Source: Calendula officinalis (Eukaryota > Streptophyta > Magnoliopsida > Asterales > Asteraceae). Taken from it: a DNA stretch of 64,000 nucleotides. The stretch spans positions 23,779,058-23,843,057 of the forward strand of contig OY970822.1 of NCBI GenBank assembly GCA_963853835.1. The letters are read 5' to 3'. This document shows, one piece after another, positions 21,850-34,744 of the stretch; within the stretch, counting starts at the first letter, position 1; every line of letters starts with the position of its first letter. The notes beneath the pieces are model-generated. The model did no database searches. It was not told the DNA's origin and saw only the letters and a list, made by a program, of their open reading frames with translations. The position numbers and the translations under genes are program-made.

Positions 21850-24833
21850 TGTAACGCCCCAAATTTTCAAGAATTAAATATTAATTTAAATTTATTTAAT
21901 TACGTTTATTTATTATAAAACCTTATTGTATTATTTATTTGACGAAATAAATATGCGACGTATTATTTATATATTTTTGTGATCTCTATTATGTGACGTT
22001 TCGTTTGTTCAAGCTATTTAATTACCGCGACGTCTAAATTCTCGAATCCTTATATATCTAGAATTGTCTAGTACTATGTCGGGGTGAGGTCGGCCGTAGG
22101 CCAAGGCCGAACTCGGATTATTAAGATTTCGCGAGCGATCTCTATTTAGGCACTGGGGCCTTTTTGTTTGTCGATTCATCTAAGTATTTTGCCGAGTCCC
22201 TGATCTCCACTCGACCCAAATGCCTTAAACCCAATCGTTTTTATTTCCAGCTTCCGAGTACAGCTTGCAAAGTCTTGAGTCCAATTAAGTGATTAAAAGT
22301 GATGGGCTCGATGGAAACAATTAGAAGTCGGGCTTGGGCCTTGTAATTCTTTAACCCCTAAACTAAAACCCTTCTCTACTATTTTTGGTCAAAGAATGTG
22401 CGCAGCCGTCGTTATTCATTTTTCCGTTTATCCTCTCATTGCCGTGGAGGTCGTCTAGCGGTGGAGGAGCTTGCACCAACACTAATTAATTTCCAGGGAA
22501 GGTCTTGGGTTGATGAGGCGGCAAGGTGATTAGAGTGGGGCACGTGCATACTTTGAAGAATGGAGTTGGTGACACATTGCAAGAGGGCACGTGGTGACTG
22601 AGTTTAGCCACCGAATTATTGTTGCAAGTTGTTGTAATTAAGGTTTCAATCATTTAATTAAGTCCTTAAAAGTGGTATACGTGATCGTCGGCGAGGCAAA
22701 CCAAGGGAATCGAGCAAGATACGTGTTTGGGCAGTGACATGGTTAAGGCTTTCGAGTGTCCGTGTTTTCTTGCTTAGTTGGTTCAGAAGGGGAGCGTTCC
22801 TGATCGTGTCCTCGATCCATTGTCGAGCCGTGGATAATCATTGCCGGACCAAGATCGCAAACTGTCCGGTAGTTTCTTTATACGTGTGCTAATCTATTTT
22901 GATCCTTAGTATAGAGTCGTTAATTTGATTGTCTACTGATCCGTTCCGTATAGGGTGGATACTAGGGCTGCGGGTTTGATAATCTAGTTCCGAGCCCAAG
23001 TTGGACCCGTTCCGGTTCCTTAAATTGTTGTTGTTGATATGTTGTCTTTACTAGCCGGTCACCGTCCCGAGCCGCTAGATCGTCCTAGATGCCCCTCGAG
23101 TTGTGAACTGTTGTGTAGTAGGTAAATAGGGGGTGAACCGGGCAATCGAGGTCCAACCTCGGGCTGTCCCGGTGGCTTGGGTTATCATGATAGTTTTATT
23201 AAGGCGGAAACTTGTAATCGAAGGAGAAACCGAACCCGTAGGGTTCTCGGTTTCCCAATCAAGAACTTTTACCATCTAGTTTTATAGAAATATATAGGAT
23301 TCAAGTAAATAATATTTTTCAGCTGTCGGGTAATAAATTTTAAGTGCTCGGGTTCTTCGGTTACGGGTCGGGTTGCTAAAACGAGTTTTCTTTTAAGCTA
23401 AACATTTTTGGCAGAATCTGCCCTCTTGTTCACTACTGTTTTCGACCCGTTTAGATTAACCTTTTTTGGTTTTTGGCCCGTGCTGGGACTTTGGTTTTTG
23501 AGTTAGCTTTCCAACGCCGCAACCCGCTCGTTAATCCGAATTACGGTTTAAAAGTTATAGTCGATTTAGTATGCTGCTGTTAGGAAAATGACCTGTGCGA
23601 CATGCCTGTCTTGCAACACTGTTTTGAGACACTTAGAGTCTGTTTTAGCCAGTGACCGTCTCACAGAGATATGTAGTTCTGGTTGTCTACTTTTCCTGGT
23701 AAAAATATGGGATAAATCTACTGCACAGTTTAAGAGTTATAGCAGTTTCCGTGAGACCGACGGGTGCTGCCAGTTTTCTAAATTGAGTCCTTAGAACGGA
23801 TTGTAATTTGGGTTTCATTTTTATGCTTTTAGGATCATCTAGGAATAACCGAGCAGCGCCTTAGAGTATTGAGGATCCTTTGGAGCTTACGTTTCTCGAG
23901 GTGAGTATTCTCACCGTGTATTCAGTTTTAACGTTATACATGCATGACTTATGTGTTACATTTCTTGCACCATAATTGTTATCTGAGCTTGAGCTGTTAT
24001 CTGAGTTTGATCCGCTATCTGAGTTTAATTTCTTATCCGAGTTTGACATGCTATCTGAGTATCTGAGCAGCTGTTGATTTATTTTAATCTGAGACATTGT
24101 GCCTGGGTAACCGAGCTCGGCACAGGGTCATTCTGTGCTACTACTTGCTAGGGCATCTGAGATAATTATGTTAAAGAAATAATAAAACATAATAACACAC
24201 ATCTGAGTTTTGGGATCACCTCCCGTCTGAGTTTTTGGAATTATTCCCGTCTGAGTTTTTGGGATTATTCCCGTCTGAGTTTTTGGGATTATTCCAGTCT
24301 GAGTTTTGGGATCACTCCCGTCTGAGTTTTGGCTTACGCCTATCTGAGGTGTGAGGAGGGGCGAGGTTGATCTCTCGTCCCAAATCACACAAGCGCGCTA
24401 TATAAATTAAAATCTGAGTAACAAAATCCGAGAAATAAATCTGAGTAATAAAATCCGAGAAATAAATCTGAGTAATTAATCGAGTAGATTCTGAGTAGGA
24501 GTACACCGATGTGCCCTCATGTGTTGTATGTTATGATTGTATGCATTTTGAGATATTCACTCAGCTTCTCCAGCTGACCCCTATTTTCCCCCACATTGTT
24601 TCAGGTACCAGCAGAGGAAAGGAGAAGGTGGACGGTTGACCGCTGTATCTTTCATTACCGATGTGGACGGCATTTAATATTTTAAAAACACTTAATTTAA
24701 CTATTTCCTCATTAAATATATTTTTAAATGAAAATACTATTATTGGGATTTAATTATTCGAGTTATTGGGACCTTTTGATTAAAAGTTTGTTTTCAAAAA
24801 TTTTGAAAATCTTGTAAATTTTAGGGTGTTACA
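21850..24833 (+). repeat. 3' LTR of the LARD-like element
   Basis: 2,984 bp, the same length as the 5' LTR. Differences seen include A/T near the start, A/G in the GGCACTGG block, and C/T and G/T changes near the end. Confidence 0.9.
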
Positions 24834-24838
24834 GGTAT

Positions 24839-25371
24839 ATGGTTTAGGATACAACGACTAATGTGCTTTGGTTCAACTTAGACAATTCTGAAATACGTTT
24901 TGTCATACGAAGCGATACTGGGCACAAAGGAAGTTGTGTTTTAAATCGAAATATAACAAGATCGTAATTGCACCTCCTTTTAAGGAGAGATATTTATAGG
25001 TCCTTTGACATGATGAGAAACTGACAAGTGCACGGCCGTGCCCAAACGAACTGATCTGTTCTTTGTCGTTTATCACAGCAGTTTGAATCAAGAAGTCATA
25101 AAATGATTTCGAATACAGGAGTTGATAATTTCTACCATGCTCGTATTTGTTATCACAAATATCGTGCTGCAAGGGATAAGCCTAACAACGTTACCCAAGA
25201 AGTAAAGACAGAGTGTTCTTTACTAGGAGATGCTATTAAGAGTTTTTCATAAAACTATACTAGGGTTACATAAGCTGTTTTTATGGGGTTGGTTACCTAC
25301 ATGCCCATCTAGAAGGCCACTGTAGCTCGTATCATTAAGACAAAGGTTACAAACTTGCACAAGTGGGAGTC
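24839..25371 (+). other. Right remainder of the Copia-type element interior
   Basis: Continues the outer element after the nested insertion. No coding frame. It ends with ACAAGTGGGAGTC (25,359-25,371), the purine tract that normally primes plus-strand synthesis right before a Copia 3' LTR. Confidence 0.5.
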
Positions 25372-26330
25372 TGAAGGAATTATGTGCACAGTTAGTCAAC
25401 CTATGATGATACATCCATGCCTACGAAACACTTAAGGGTCACACCAGTGAGTGCATGTAATACGAGCAAGTTATGCAACGATACTACGAAGAGGAATGAT
25501 TCATAATAGTCATTATGAATCAGTTAAATATTAAGTTAAGTTTAACTTATTACTAGATTAGTTTAACTAACTAATTAATACAAGTAATTGTACATTTACT
25601 AGTTGAGTAAATATACAATGTGTTAATTAAAGGTTATCCATGATATGATTTAAAGCTATTAAATCATATAGTAATTGGATAATATTATTGTGTAAATTAT
25701 ATAAAGGTTATTATATAATTAACTATTAAAAGTATAAATACAAGTATATATAATTTGTGTATATGGGTACCGAATTATTAGTGTGTTAATACTAGACATT
25801 TGATAGTTAAGTGCAACAATAATAAACTAGTTAAACTATAAGGGATGGAAGTGTAAAATGATAAGTTTAATTAAGAGATTAATATTAATTAAACTAGAAG
25901 GGCCCTAAGTGAAAGTCCATCTATTATAAATAGAGGGCTTAGGCATCACTTATTAGGTTACACCTTATAAGCCGAAAACCCTTGCCCCCTTTCCTCCTAT
26001 TCGGCCGAACCAAGAACACCATCACTTGGTGTTCTTCGTTCTTCGTGTTCTTCATTCGTTCTTCGTGTTCTTCAAGTCTTGAAGATCCAAGTTCGTTGCA
26101 AGTGATCATCTAGAGGATCGTTCATCGTGTTCATCATCAGTGGACTTATCTTAAGCATTAACCTAAGGTATGATTCATGGAACACTCTTCCTCCTTCTCC
26201 TCTTGTTCGAAGTCGAACCAAGAACCCTAGGGTTCTTGGTAGTAGTCGACGAACACACACAAGTATGTGTGTGTGTTCGAGTTCTTCGTACAAGGTTTCT
26301 TTCTTGTTAACCTAATCTAGATTTCCAACA
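25372..26330 (+). repeat. 3' LTR of the Copia-type element
   Basis: Starts TGAAGGAATTATG directly after the purine tract and probably ends at GATTTCCAACA (26,320-26,330), a common Copia LTR end. A TATA box (TATAAATA) is at 25,925-25,932, followed by a pyrimidine-rich transcribed region with TTCTTCGTGTTCTTC repeats. The right end is inferred; I could not find a matching target duplication. Confidence 0.55.
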
Positions 26331-26708
26331 TCCCAATCCTTTAGGATTTAAGGATTAGGTTTAATCCCAGTTCCGCATTTAGGGATTAAATCAGTTAGTT
26401 GGTTTTAACCGGTCAAGAACAAGTTCATGTTCTTGGTCAGCAAGGTTCGAACCAAGTACACTAGGAGGTCGACCCAAGTGGTTGATCAGACGCATGGTGC
26501 GTAGTAAATCCCTACATTTGCGACCGGGCATAACAGAACCACTTGCCCAAATATTAGTCGAGATTGATTGTAGAAGCATTGTGTGCTTTTTACTTATTTA
26601 TTTGGTACTAAAATTAATGTATTATTAAATATGTAATAGTTTTTAATGCACTTTTTAATATGATAAGACCGGTTTTATTTCACATGATATATTAAACTAT
26701 ATTACATA
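26331..26708. other. Unassigned spacer
   Basis: About 380 bp between the proposed LTR end and the stop codon of the two-exon gene. No recognisable feature. Confidence 0.3.
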
Positions 26709-27318
26709 TCATTCATTCTCACGTTTAACAGTAAAAATCACATTTCTACCATTAGTCTGATAGTCTTCATTTATGGTAAAAGTACAAACTTCATTAGCTA
26801 GAATTCCGTTTTCATGCATGAAATGCTTGAAATCACCACTCATTTTAACTTGCTCGGGAAAAGCATGGAGGTCCATCACTTCAACAGAATCACCTCTTTG
26901 TATCACATAATGTCTTTTCTGAAGGAGGTGGTTATGCTGCCTCACAAACCAAGCGGATAAAATATAAAAATACAACAAAAATATATGATTTTAGTTAATT
27001 GAAAAAATATTATCTTGTAATTTTACAAGCACATTTTAAACGTACCATCTTTTGCTTTCTCGTCTCAAATTTCGCAAACTTCCCTTTTAACTGCCTGAGA
27101 TGAAGAACATCTGGTCCTATTTCACCCAAGTGTTCAATATATCGATCATATTCAACTTCCTCTGCATCAAGCCAAAATAGTTGCTCCTCGTCCGCAATTT
27201 CTTCTACATGTACCTCATTGTAATCTCTAGCTATCAAACACTCTAACTCAGTCTCATCTAAAGGAGGCGAATCATACACGTAATGATATGGAGGAGACTC
27301 GTTATTCAACGAACTCAT
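26709..27318 (-). CDS. Unknown two-exon gene, acidic protein of 166 residues
   Basis: Exon 1 is 27,318-27,046 (ATG after a 5' leader, donor GTACGT at 27,045-27,040). Exon 2 is 26,936-26,709 (acceptor GCAG, stop at 26,709). Both exons join in phase 0 and give 166 residues. The first 90 are acidic (E/D-rich, with EEQLFWLDAEEVEYDRY) and end in a basic helix (KGKFAKFETRKQKM). The second exon begins HNHLLQKRHYVIQRG and ends TVKRENE. No signal peptide, membrane segment or catalytic motif is seen, and I do not recognise the family. The promoter is the second copy of the module at 690-1048, with a TATA box at 27,421-27,429. A longer frame begins upstream, but the TATA box and leader favour the M-S-S-L start. 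It may be part of a lineage-specific or element-borne gene family. Confidence 0.55.
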
Positions 27319-27670
27319 TATTGTTTTTTTGATTTGTGAAGTGTAATAAGTTGTGAAATAGGTTTTTTTTTGTGAAGTATGGGGGAGAAGAACTGGTTTA
27401 GTGGTGGTTGTGAAGCACAGATTATATAGCCGAGTGGGTTGAATATTGGGATGGCTAAAACCGGCCTCGGGGAGCCGTTTTAAGGAAAGCCGGCCTCGGG
27501 GAGGCCGTGTAACAGAGAGCGGGTCAGACACCCCCAAAGCCGGTCTCGGGGAGTACGATTTTAAGGGGGAAGCCGGCCTCCAGGACTCCGGAAAGCCTAT
27601 TATTGAAAAACGTAAAAAAAGAGTATTTGTGAAAAATCAGACCAAAACAAGCCTATTTTTGAAAAAAGTA
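27319..27670 (-). promoter_or_regulatory. Repeated promoter module, copy 2
   Basis: Inverted copy of 690-1048. On the minus strand it runs from an A/T-rich start with AAATAGGCTTG, through spaced CCCCGAGGCCGG motifs, to a TATA box (CTATATAAT, plus-strand 27,421-27,429) and the ATG at 27,318. The two copies are almost unchanged from the upstream edge to the leader, while the coding parts behind them differ. Confidence 0.6.
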
Positions 27671-27773
27671 TAGATGGTGGTTGTAGTTGGAGATGGTGAT
27701 GATTTTTGTATGGAGAGAGAGAGAATTGCAGAGATGAGGATAGAGAAAGGAACTTGAAAGAGTATATGAGAGG

Positions 27774-28308
27774 TAGGGGTGTAAGTGAGCCGAGCTGTTC
27801 GTGAGCTACTCAAGTTCGGCTCGTTAAAAGATCGATAAAAACTCGAGTTAAACGAGTTCGAGCCGAGCTCGAGCTTAACTTAGAGCTCATTTAATAAACG
27901 AGCCCGAGCCCGAGCTTCATACTAAGAGCTCATTTAGGCTCGCGAGCCTAAACGAGCGAAAATAGTTAATTATTATAAAAAAATATAAATACATATTATG
28001 TATTTATCTGATTATGTATATATATATTATACATATACATATATAAAATAATATATATAAAAAAAAGATTTACATCATATATTAAATATTTATGATTAAC
28101 TAAAAGAATTATATATTTCGTATATATGGAAGCTTAAATGAGTTTAATCGAACCGAGTCCGAACCTGGAAAAAACTAAACAAGCTGAGCTCGAGCTTTAC
28201 ACATAAAGCTCGAAACGAGCCGAGCTCGAGTTCGAGCTCGGTAAAATTAAACGAGCCGAGCTCGAACTTAGTCAAGCTCGATCTCGGCTCGGCTCATTTA
28301 CAGCTCTA
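27774..28308. mobile_element. hAT-like MITE with GAGCTCGAGC repeats
   Basis: Terminal inverted repeats of 22 bp (TAGGGGTGTAAGTGAGCCGA and TAGAGCTGTAAATGAGCCGA as starts) differ at three places. The flanks ATGAGAGG and ATGAGAGC form an eight-base duplication with one change, as hAT elements make. Both arms are packed with GAGCCGAGCTCGAGC words; the centre is AT-rich. No coding capacity. Confidence 0.8.
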
Positions 28309-28316
28309 ATGAGAGC

Positions 28317-29101
28317 TAAGTGGGTTAGGAGTCATTAATTGGAGAGAGAAATGTGATCTGTTCAAGTAGAATAGTGATCTATCCTAATAGTCACTCCCAG
28401 TTACATATTGTGGTTTGTGAAATTTAAGAAGTCATAATTTTTATGGTTAAGATACATCAATATTTTACATATAATAATTTCTTGAAACCAAGAGCAATCA
28501 TAGGAAAATTCATAAATATATTATAGAATAGTAACATAATTAGATGGAAACAATTTAATTGTCACAATTTGTAAAGTTTAAAACTCGTATAATTTAAATT
28601 ATAATCGCTTTCATAAAATTTCACGTGTATAAAAGTGAATGATGTTTATGGGATATATTATTGATTTTTATTATGTGTGCTTAATTAGTTATGATAGTTA
28701 TAAGATAATATATGTAATCTATTAATTATTTCTTACATCAAAATAATATGTGTGATAGATTAATTTTCATTCCCCAAATGAATAAATAATTTTGGCACTT
28801 CTTTTGATTAAATTGATATGTATATAAATAAAAATAAATCCTATATTTTCTTCATACTCATAGTTCCATCAAATTCACTAATTCACTTTCTACATACTGT
28901 CTATTGATTACAACACTTATAATAATTAAACTGATAAACATATATGTAAATACAAATTATATGAACCAATACAATTTCTCGTAAATTAATAATACTCCTA
29001 ATAAACATCAAAACAATTTCTATCACGAAATATTTTAGTCGCTCGTATTTTAGGCCTCTAAATTTCATCGTATAACTGTTTGCAACGTGTCCAATAAGGC
29101 A
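28317..29101. other. AT-rich intergenic stretch
   Basis: No gene, element terminus or ordered repeat recognised. Confidence 0.4.
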
Positions 29102-29109
29102 ATTGGGAC

Positions 29110-29661
29110 TAGGGGTGTGCATTTCGGATTATTCGAAATTTCGGATATTCGAAAATTAGATATTTCGGATATCCGAAATTTCGGATAGTGGATTTTCGCT
29201 ATTTGAATCCTAATCCGAAATTTCGGATATCCGAAATTCGGATATCCGAAATTTCGGATACAAATATCGGATAATTCGAAAATCCGAAAATCCGAAGTTT
29301 CGCAATTCGTTGAATGATATTACCAGTAAATTAAGTCAATTAGCATAATTATTTCAATATTTATAAACTAAAAATAAGATCTTTAACTATATGAAACCTG
29401 AAGCTATCATAAACATATTAATATAGACAAAACATATCTGTGTATTCTTGATATTAGATAATATTAAATTTTTACAAATAAAAAATCGACAAAAAATCGG
29501 ATATCGGATATCCGAAATATCCGAAAATTCGTAATATTGGTATTCGAATCCGAATCCGAAAATTCGGATAATTTCGGATATCCGAATTTTCGGATAATTC
29601 CGGATCGGATTTCGGATATTTTTTCGGATTTTCGGATACCGGATATATTTGCACACCCCTA
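29110..29661. mobile_element. hAT-like MITE with TTCGGATATCCGAA repeats
   Basis: Ends TAGGGGTGTGCA and TGCACACCCCTA are inverted repeats, flanked by a perfect eight-base duplication ATTGGGAC (29,102-29,109 and 29,662-29,669). Both arms consist of near-palindromic ATTTCGGATATCCGAAAT units. It lies about 110 bp upstream of the TATA box of the kinase gene, so it is part of that gene's promoter region. Frames crossing it are repeat artefacts. Confidence 0.88.
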
Positions 29662-29770
29662 ATTGGGACCTCAAATAATGACTAGTGTCCAGAAACAATG
29701 TTGAACTTACAGCCGTTGGATCACACTCTAATCTTAGGGCAAAACCGTGATTTTGTTTTCCAAAACCGCC

Positions 29771-29777
29771 TATAAAT
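29771..29777 (+). promoter_or_regulatory. TATA box of the CIPK6-like gene
   Basis: TATAAAT, about 285 bp upstream of the start codon, in a C-rich context. It is the only good TATA element between the MITE and the coding region. Confidence 0.6.
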
Positions 29778-30059
29778 TCCTCCATTTTTCTCAAGACCCT
29801 AAAAGTACCAGAAATCACAAAAATTAGTTTCTAGGGAATTCCGCTTCTACTTTAGGGAATGCAGAGAGATGAGAGGAGACTCGCGGCTGTCTAACGGTGG
29901 TAGAGCTAAAAGACTCATTGGCGGCAGAAATTGCCACCGAAAACACGTAGAAGACGGGTGAACCATTTGCCGGATTCAACCGGTTACAATCGTACTATTA
30001 ATCGTATTTTTTACGTATTTTACTTTTTGTTGTAATTGCATAAGCATTTCGTCGAACAC

Positions 30060-31346
30060 ATGGCGACTGAAGACAAAAACAATGGCGTGTTAAACGGAAA
30101 ATACGAGCTCGGCCGGCAGCTCGGCCACGGTACTTTCGCGAAGGTGTATCACGCCAGAAACGTACATACCGGAAAAAGTGTGGCGATGAAAGTTGTAGGT
30201 AAAGAGAAGGTTATTAAAGTCGGAATGATGGATCAGATCAAACGCGAGATCTCGGTGATGAAAATGGTACGGCATCCGAATATCGTCGAGCTGTACGAAG
30301 TTATGGCGAGTAAATCTAAGATCTATTTCGCTATGGAGCTGGTTAGAGGAGGTGAATTGTTCTCGAAAATTGCGAAAGGGCGGTTGCGTGAAGATGTTGC
30401 TAGAAGCTACTTTCAACAGCTCGTCTCCGCCGTTGATTTCTGTCATAGCCGCGGCGTGTTTCATCGAGATCTGAAGCCGGAAAATTTGTTATTGGACGAA
30501 GAAGGTAATTTGAAGGTAACGGATTTCGGTCTGAGCGCTTTTTGCGACCATCTCCGTCAGGACGGATTGTTACACACAACGTGTGGAACTCCGGCATACG
30601 TAGCACCGGAAATAATCGGAAAAAAAGGATACGACGGTGCAAAAGCTGATATCTGGTCATGTGGAGTCATCCTCTACGTTCTTCTCGCCGGATTTTTACC
30701 CTTTCAGGACGAAAACATCGTCGCCATGTACCGGAAAATTTACCGTGGAGATTTCAAATGTCCGCCATGGTTTTCATCCGACGCACGGAAATTAATCATG
30801 AAATTGCTAGATCCAAATCCCAGCTCTCGCATCACAATCTCGAAGATCATGGAATCAAACTGGTTTAAAAAATCAGCACCGAAGACCACAAACTTTTTGA
30901 TCGAAGACGAAGCTGTACAATCGAAAGGAATCGAAGCTAAAACCTTGAATGCATTTCACATAATTTCATTATCCGAAGGATTCGATCTGTCACCGTTGTT
31001 TGAAGAGAAAAAACGAGAGCAAAAAGAAGAAATGAGGTTTGCCACGACGGAGACGGCGACGGCGGTGGTATCGAAACTGGAGGAAGTTGCAAAATCTGTG
31101 AAATTTAGTTTAAAAAAGTCCGGCGACGAGAGCAGTTTACGTATGCAGGGGCATGAAATCGGAAGGAAGGGGAAGTTAGGGATAGCAGCGGAGATTTTTG
31201 CCGTGACACCGTCGTTTCTGGTGGTGGAAGTGAAGAAGTCTAGCGGCGATACGTTGGAGTACAACCAGTTCTGTAGCAAGGAGCTCCGGCCGGCTCTTAG
31301 GGATATCGTATGGAGGTCTGCTGCCGGTCACTCTTTTCCGGCGTGA
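30060..31346 (+). CDS. CIPK6: CBL-interacting protein kinase, CIPK6-like
   Basis: Intronless gene for a 428-residue Ser/Thr kinase of the SnRK3/CIPK family. The kinase domain (about 15-269) has the glycine loop GHGTFAKV (22-29), catalytic lysine K44, HRDLKPEN (135-142), DFG (155-157) and APE (182-184). The NAF motif (L-N-A-F, 296-299) with IISLSEGFDLSPLF follows; this is where calcium-loaded CBL proteins bind and relieve autoinhibition. The C-terminal region has the phosphatase-interaction and regulatory part, ending RPALRDIVW near 410-418. All catalytic residues are present. The sequence is closest to what I know of CIPK6, an intronless-clade CIPK of about this length linked to potassium and salt responses. 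The ATG at 30,060 is chosen because upstream in-frame sequence has no other ATG. Regulation by the MITE upstream is possible but not shown. Confidence 0.95.
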   Translation: MATEDKNNGVLNGKYELGRQLGHGTFAKVYHARNVHTGKSVAMKVVGKEKVIKVGMMDQIKREISVMKMVRHPNIVELYEVMASKSKIYFAMELVRGGELFSKIAKGRLREDVARSYFQQLVSAVDFCHSRGVFHRDLKPENLLLDEEGNLKVTDFGLSAFCDHLRQDGLLHTTCGTPAYVAPEIIGKKGYDGAKADIWSCGVILYVLLAGFLPFQDENIVAMYRKIYRGDFKCPPWFSSDARKLIMKLLDPNPSSRITISKIMESNWFKKSAPKTTNFLIEDEAVQSKGIEAKTLNAFHIISLSEGFDLSPLFEEKKREQKEEMRFATTETATAVVSKLEEVAKSVKFSLKKSGDESSLRMQGHEIGRKGKLGIAAEIFAVTPSFLVVEVKKSSGDTLEYNQFCSKELRPALRDIVWRSAAGHSFPA

Positions 31347-31571
31347 TTGGAATTAAATTATTATTAAATAGTTTATGAAATTTCGTCATGTATGTGTTAA
31401 ATCGAATAATTTTGTGATTCTGTATTTCGTCATTGAACTATTCTTCATCTTACTTTGTCGTTTTCTTGTTTCTTTATTTTGTCCTATTCTTCAATCTAAT
31501 TGGTTTTCTTTACGTAAATTTTGAAAGATAATTCTCCATTCATTTGTTTTAAAATTATGGGTTTTGTTAAT
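31347..31571 (+). other. 3' flank of the kinase gene
   Basis: AT-rich; probably the 3' untranslated region and terminator. No clear polyadenylation signal can be singled out. Confidence 0.4.
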
Positions 31572-32753
31572 TGTAACATATGTGATTTCATTTTCCCTAA
31601 AATATATTATTTTTCTTAAGTAACTTGAATAAATATGATAAGTATAGAATGATTAAGAAGAGCATGCATGAGCGAAAGATATGTTAATATGTGGTAATTG
31701 CTTAAATGCTCACAATAAGGTATATATAAAACGTCATTTTTGTGGAATGTTTTCTGCAATATTTTTATTGACGATTATAGATAATTTCGTTACGAACGCG
31801 TAGGCGAAACCCTCATCAAAATGGATCCAAACCGGGTCAAACCCGTCCCAACTCGGATTTAAACCCTAAAACCCACGAATTTTCATCATTTTCTTCTCCA
31901 TTTCTTCCCTAAAACCTCTCTAAAATTCTGGAAACTTGAAGAACTTCATGCATGGTTGATTTGAACAAGAAATTGGTGAAATCTCACAAGAATATTGAAG
32001 ATTTCAAAGGTAAAACTTCAATCTTTGCTAGAATCTTTCATTTGAGTTCAAGAAATCATAAAATTAGGGTTTAAATACTGTTAGAATCTTTCTAATATCA
32101 TGATATTATGATTAGGTTATGATGGATTCAAGTTACTTAAGCTAAAACCATGGGTAAATTGTAAGAAATTAGCAATTTTCGAGTTGAAAGTTATGATGCA
32201 GCACTGTTTTGTAAAAATCATAGAGAATTGTATAAAAATCTTTTAGGGGTGAATCCAGTGGCATCTGAACCATATTGATTTCTTATATGTTTCTTATTTT
32301 GGCCTTAAAAATAAAATTTTTGGCTCTAAGATACGTAAAAATCTCATTTTGTACAGTGCTGTTATGCTGATTTCTGACAGCATGATGTTGTTGTATTGTA
32401 AAATTCATATAAAATCATAGAAAAATAAGAAAAATATGAGGTCAGGGGCGTTGGAAACCTATTAAAGATTACAACGAATGATAAAAATTTCATTTGGTAA
32501 CTTTGAAATTAAGTAGGTCAGAACTGAGTAAACAGAAGGCTGTTTAACATGTAGAAACAAATTGTCAATTGAAAAGATCATAGATAGGGTTAATGGTAAT
32601 ATTTGCTTATGAAATTTCGTATGTATACTCCAGGGGTTAGATAGAACATATTGGGAGTTTGTGACAAGTGTCTACACTTTGGAAACTCTTTGATTGAGGC
32701 TTTCGGTTTGAGTTCGTGCATGATTAAACAACATTGTGAGTTCAATATGTGCA

Positions 32754-34275
<1,522 letters not shown>

Positions 34276-34278
<3 letters not shown>

Positions 34279-34662
34279 GTGGGATCCTGTGAGGACTCTT
34301 TTTTCGGTGAGGACTCACGAGGACACCTCATAAAAATTTCAAAAAATTCCGAAAAAAATATATATAACCCACAATGATTATTACTACATTTGACCAAAAA
34401 AAAATTTTAAAAAAAATTATGATCCACTTTTTTTAGCGAATCATAACAATGATCCAGATTTTTTTTGTGGATCATTATTATGATCCATATTTTTTTTTTG
34501 GATCATTTTCGGAATTTTTTTTTTTTTTTGGATCTTATACATAGCGATTTTAATGTTTAAAAAAGGAATTTTTTTGAAAAAAGTTTGTTTTTGATCATTT
34601 TTAGAGTTTTTTTTGGAGTCCTCACAGTCCTCGCGAGGAAAAGAGTCCTCACCGGATCCGGA

Positions 34663-34664
<2 letters not shown>
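34276..34664. mobile_element. Unit 2: short TIR element in (TA)n
   Basis: 389 bp and nearly the same sequence as unit 1 in the same orientation, so a close sister copy. Ends GAAGTGGGATCCTGTGAGGA and (reverse) GGTCCGGATCCGGTGAGGAC. Flanked by (TA)n on both sides. Confidence 0.87.

Positions 34665-34739
<75 letters not shown>

Positions 34740-34744
<5 letters not shown>

Larger units (their letters stand above)
14624..24833 (+). mobile_element. LARD-like non-autonomous LTR retrotransposon
   Basis: LTRs at 14,624-17,607 and 21,850-24,833 are both 2,984 bp. I noticed about six substitutions between them, so the insertion is recent. A perfect five-base duplication, GGTAT, flanks the element (14,619-14,623 and 24,834-24,838). 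LTR ends are TGTAACGCCCC and GGGTGTTACA. A Met-tRNA primer site is at 17,611-17,622 and a GTGGAGTTGAG purine tract precedes the 3' LTR. The 4,242 bp interior has no gag or pol frame. Large LTRs around a long non-coding interior fit the LARD class, which depends on other elements for its proteins. Confidence 0.92.

Noticed and set aside
29387..29818. 143-residue minus-strand frame
   Set aside because: It mostly translates the palindromic repeats of the hAT-like MITE and has no coding character.
30090..31279. Minus-strand frames over the kinase gene
   Set aside because: Antisense shadows of the CIPK coding sequence.
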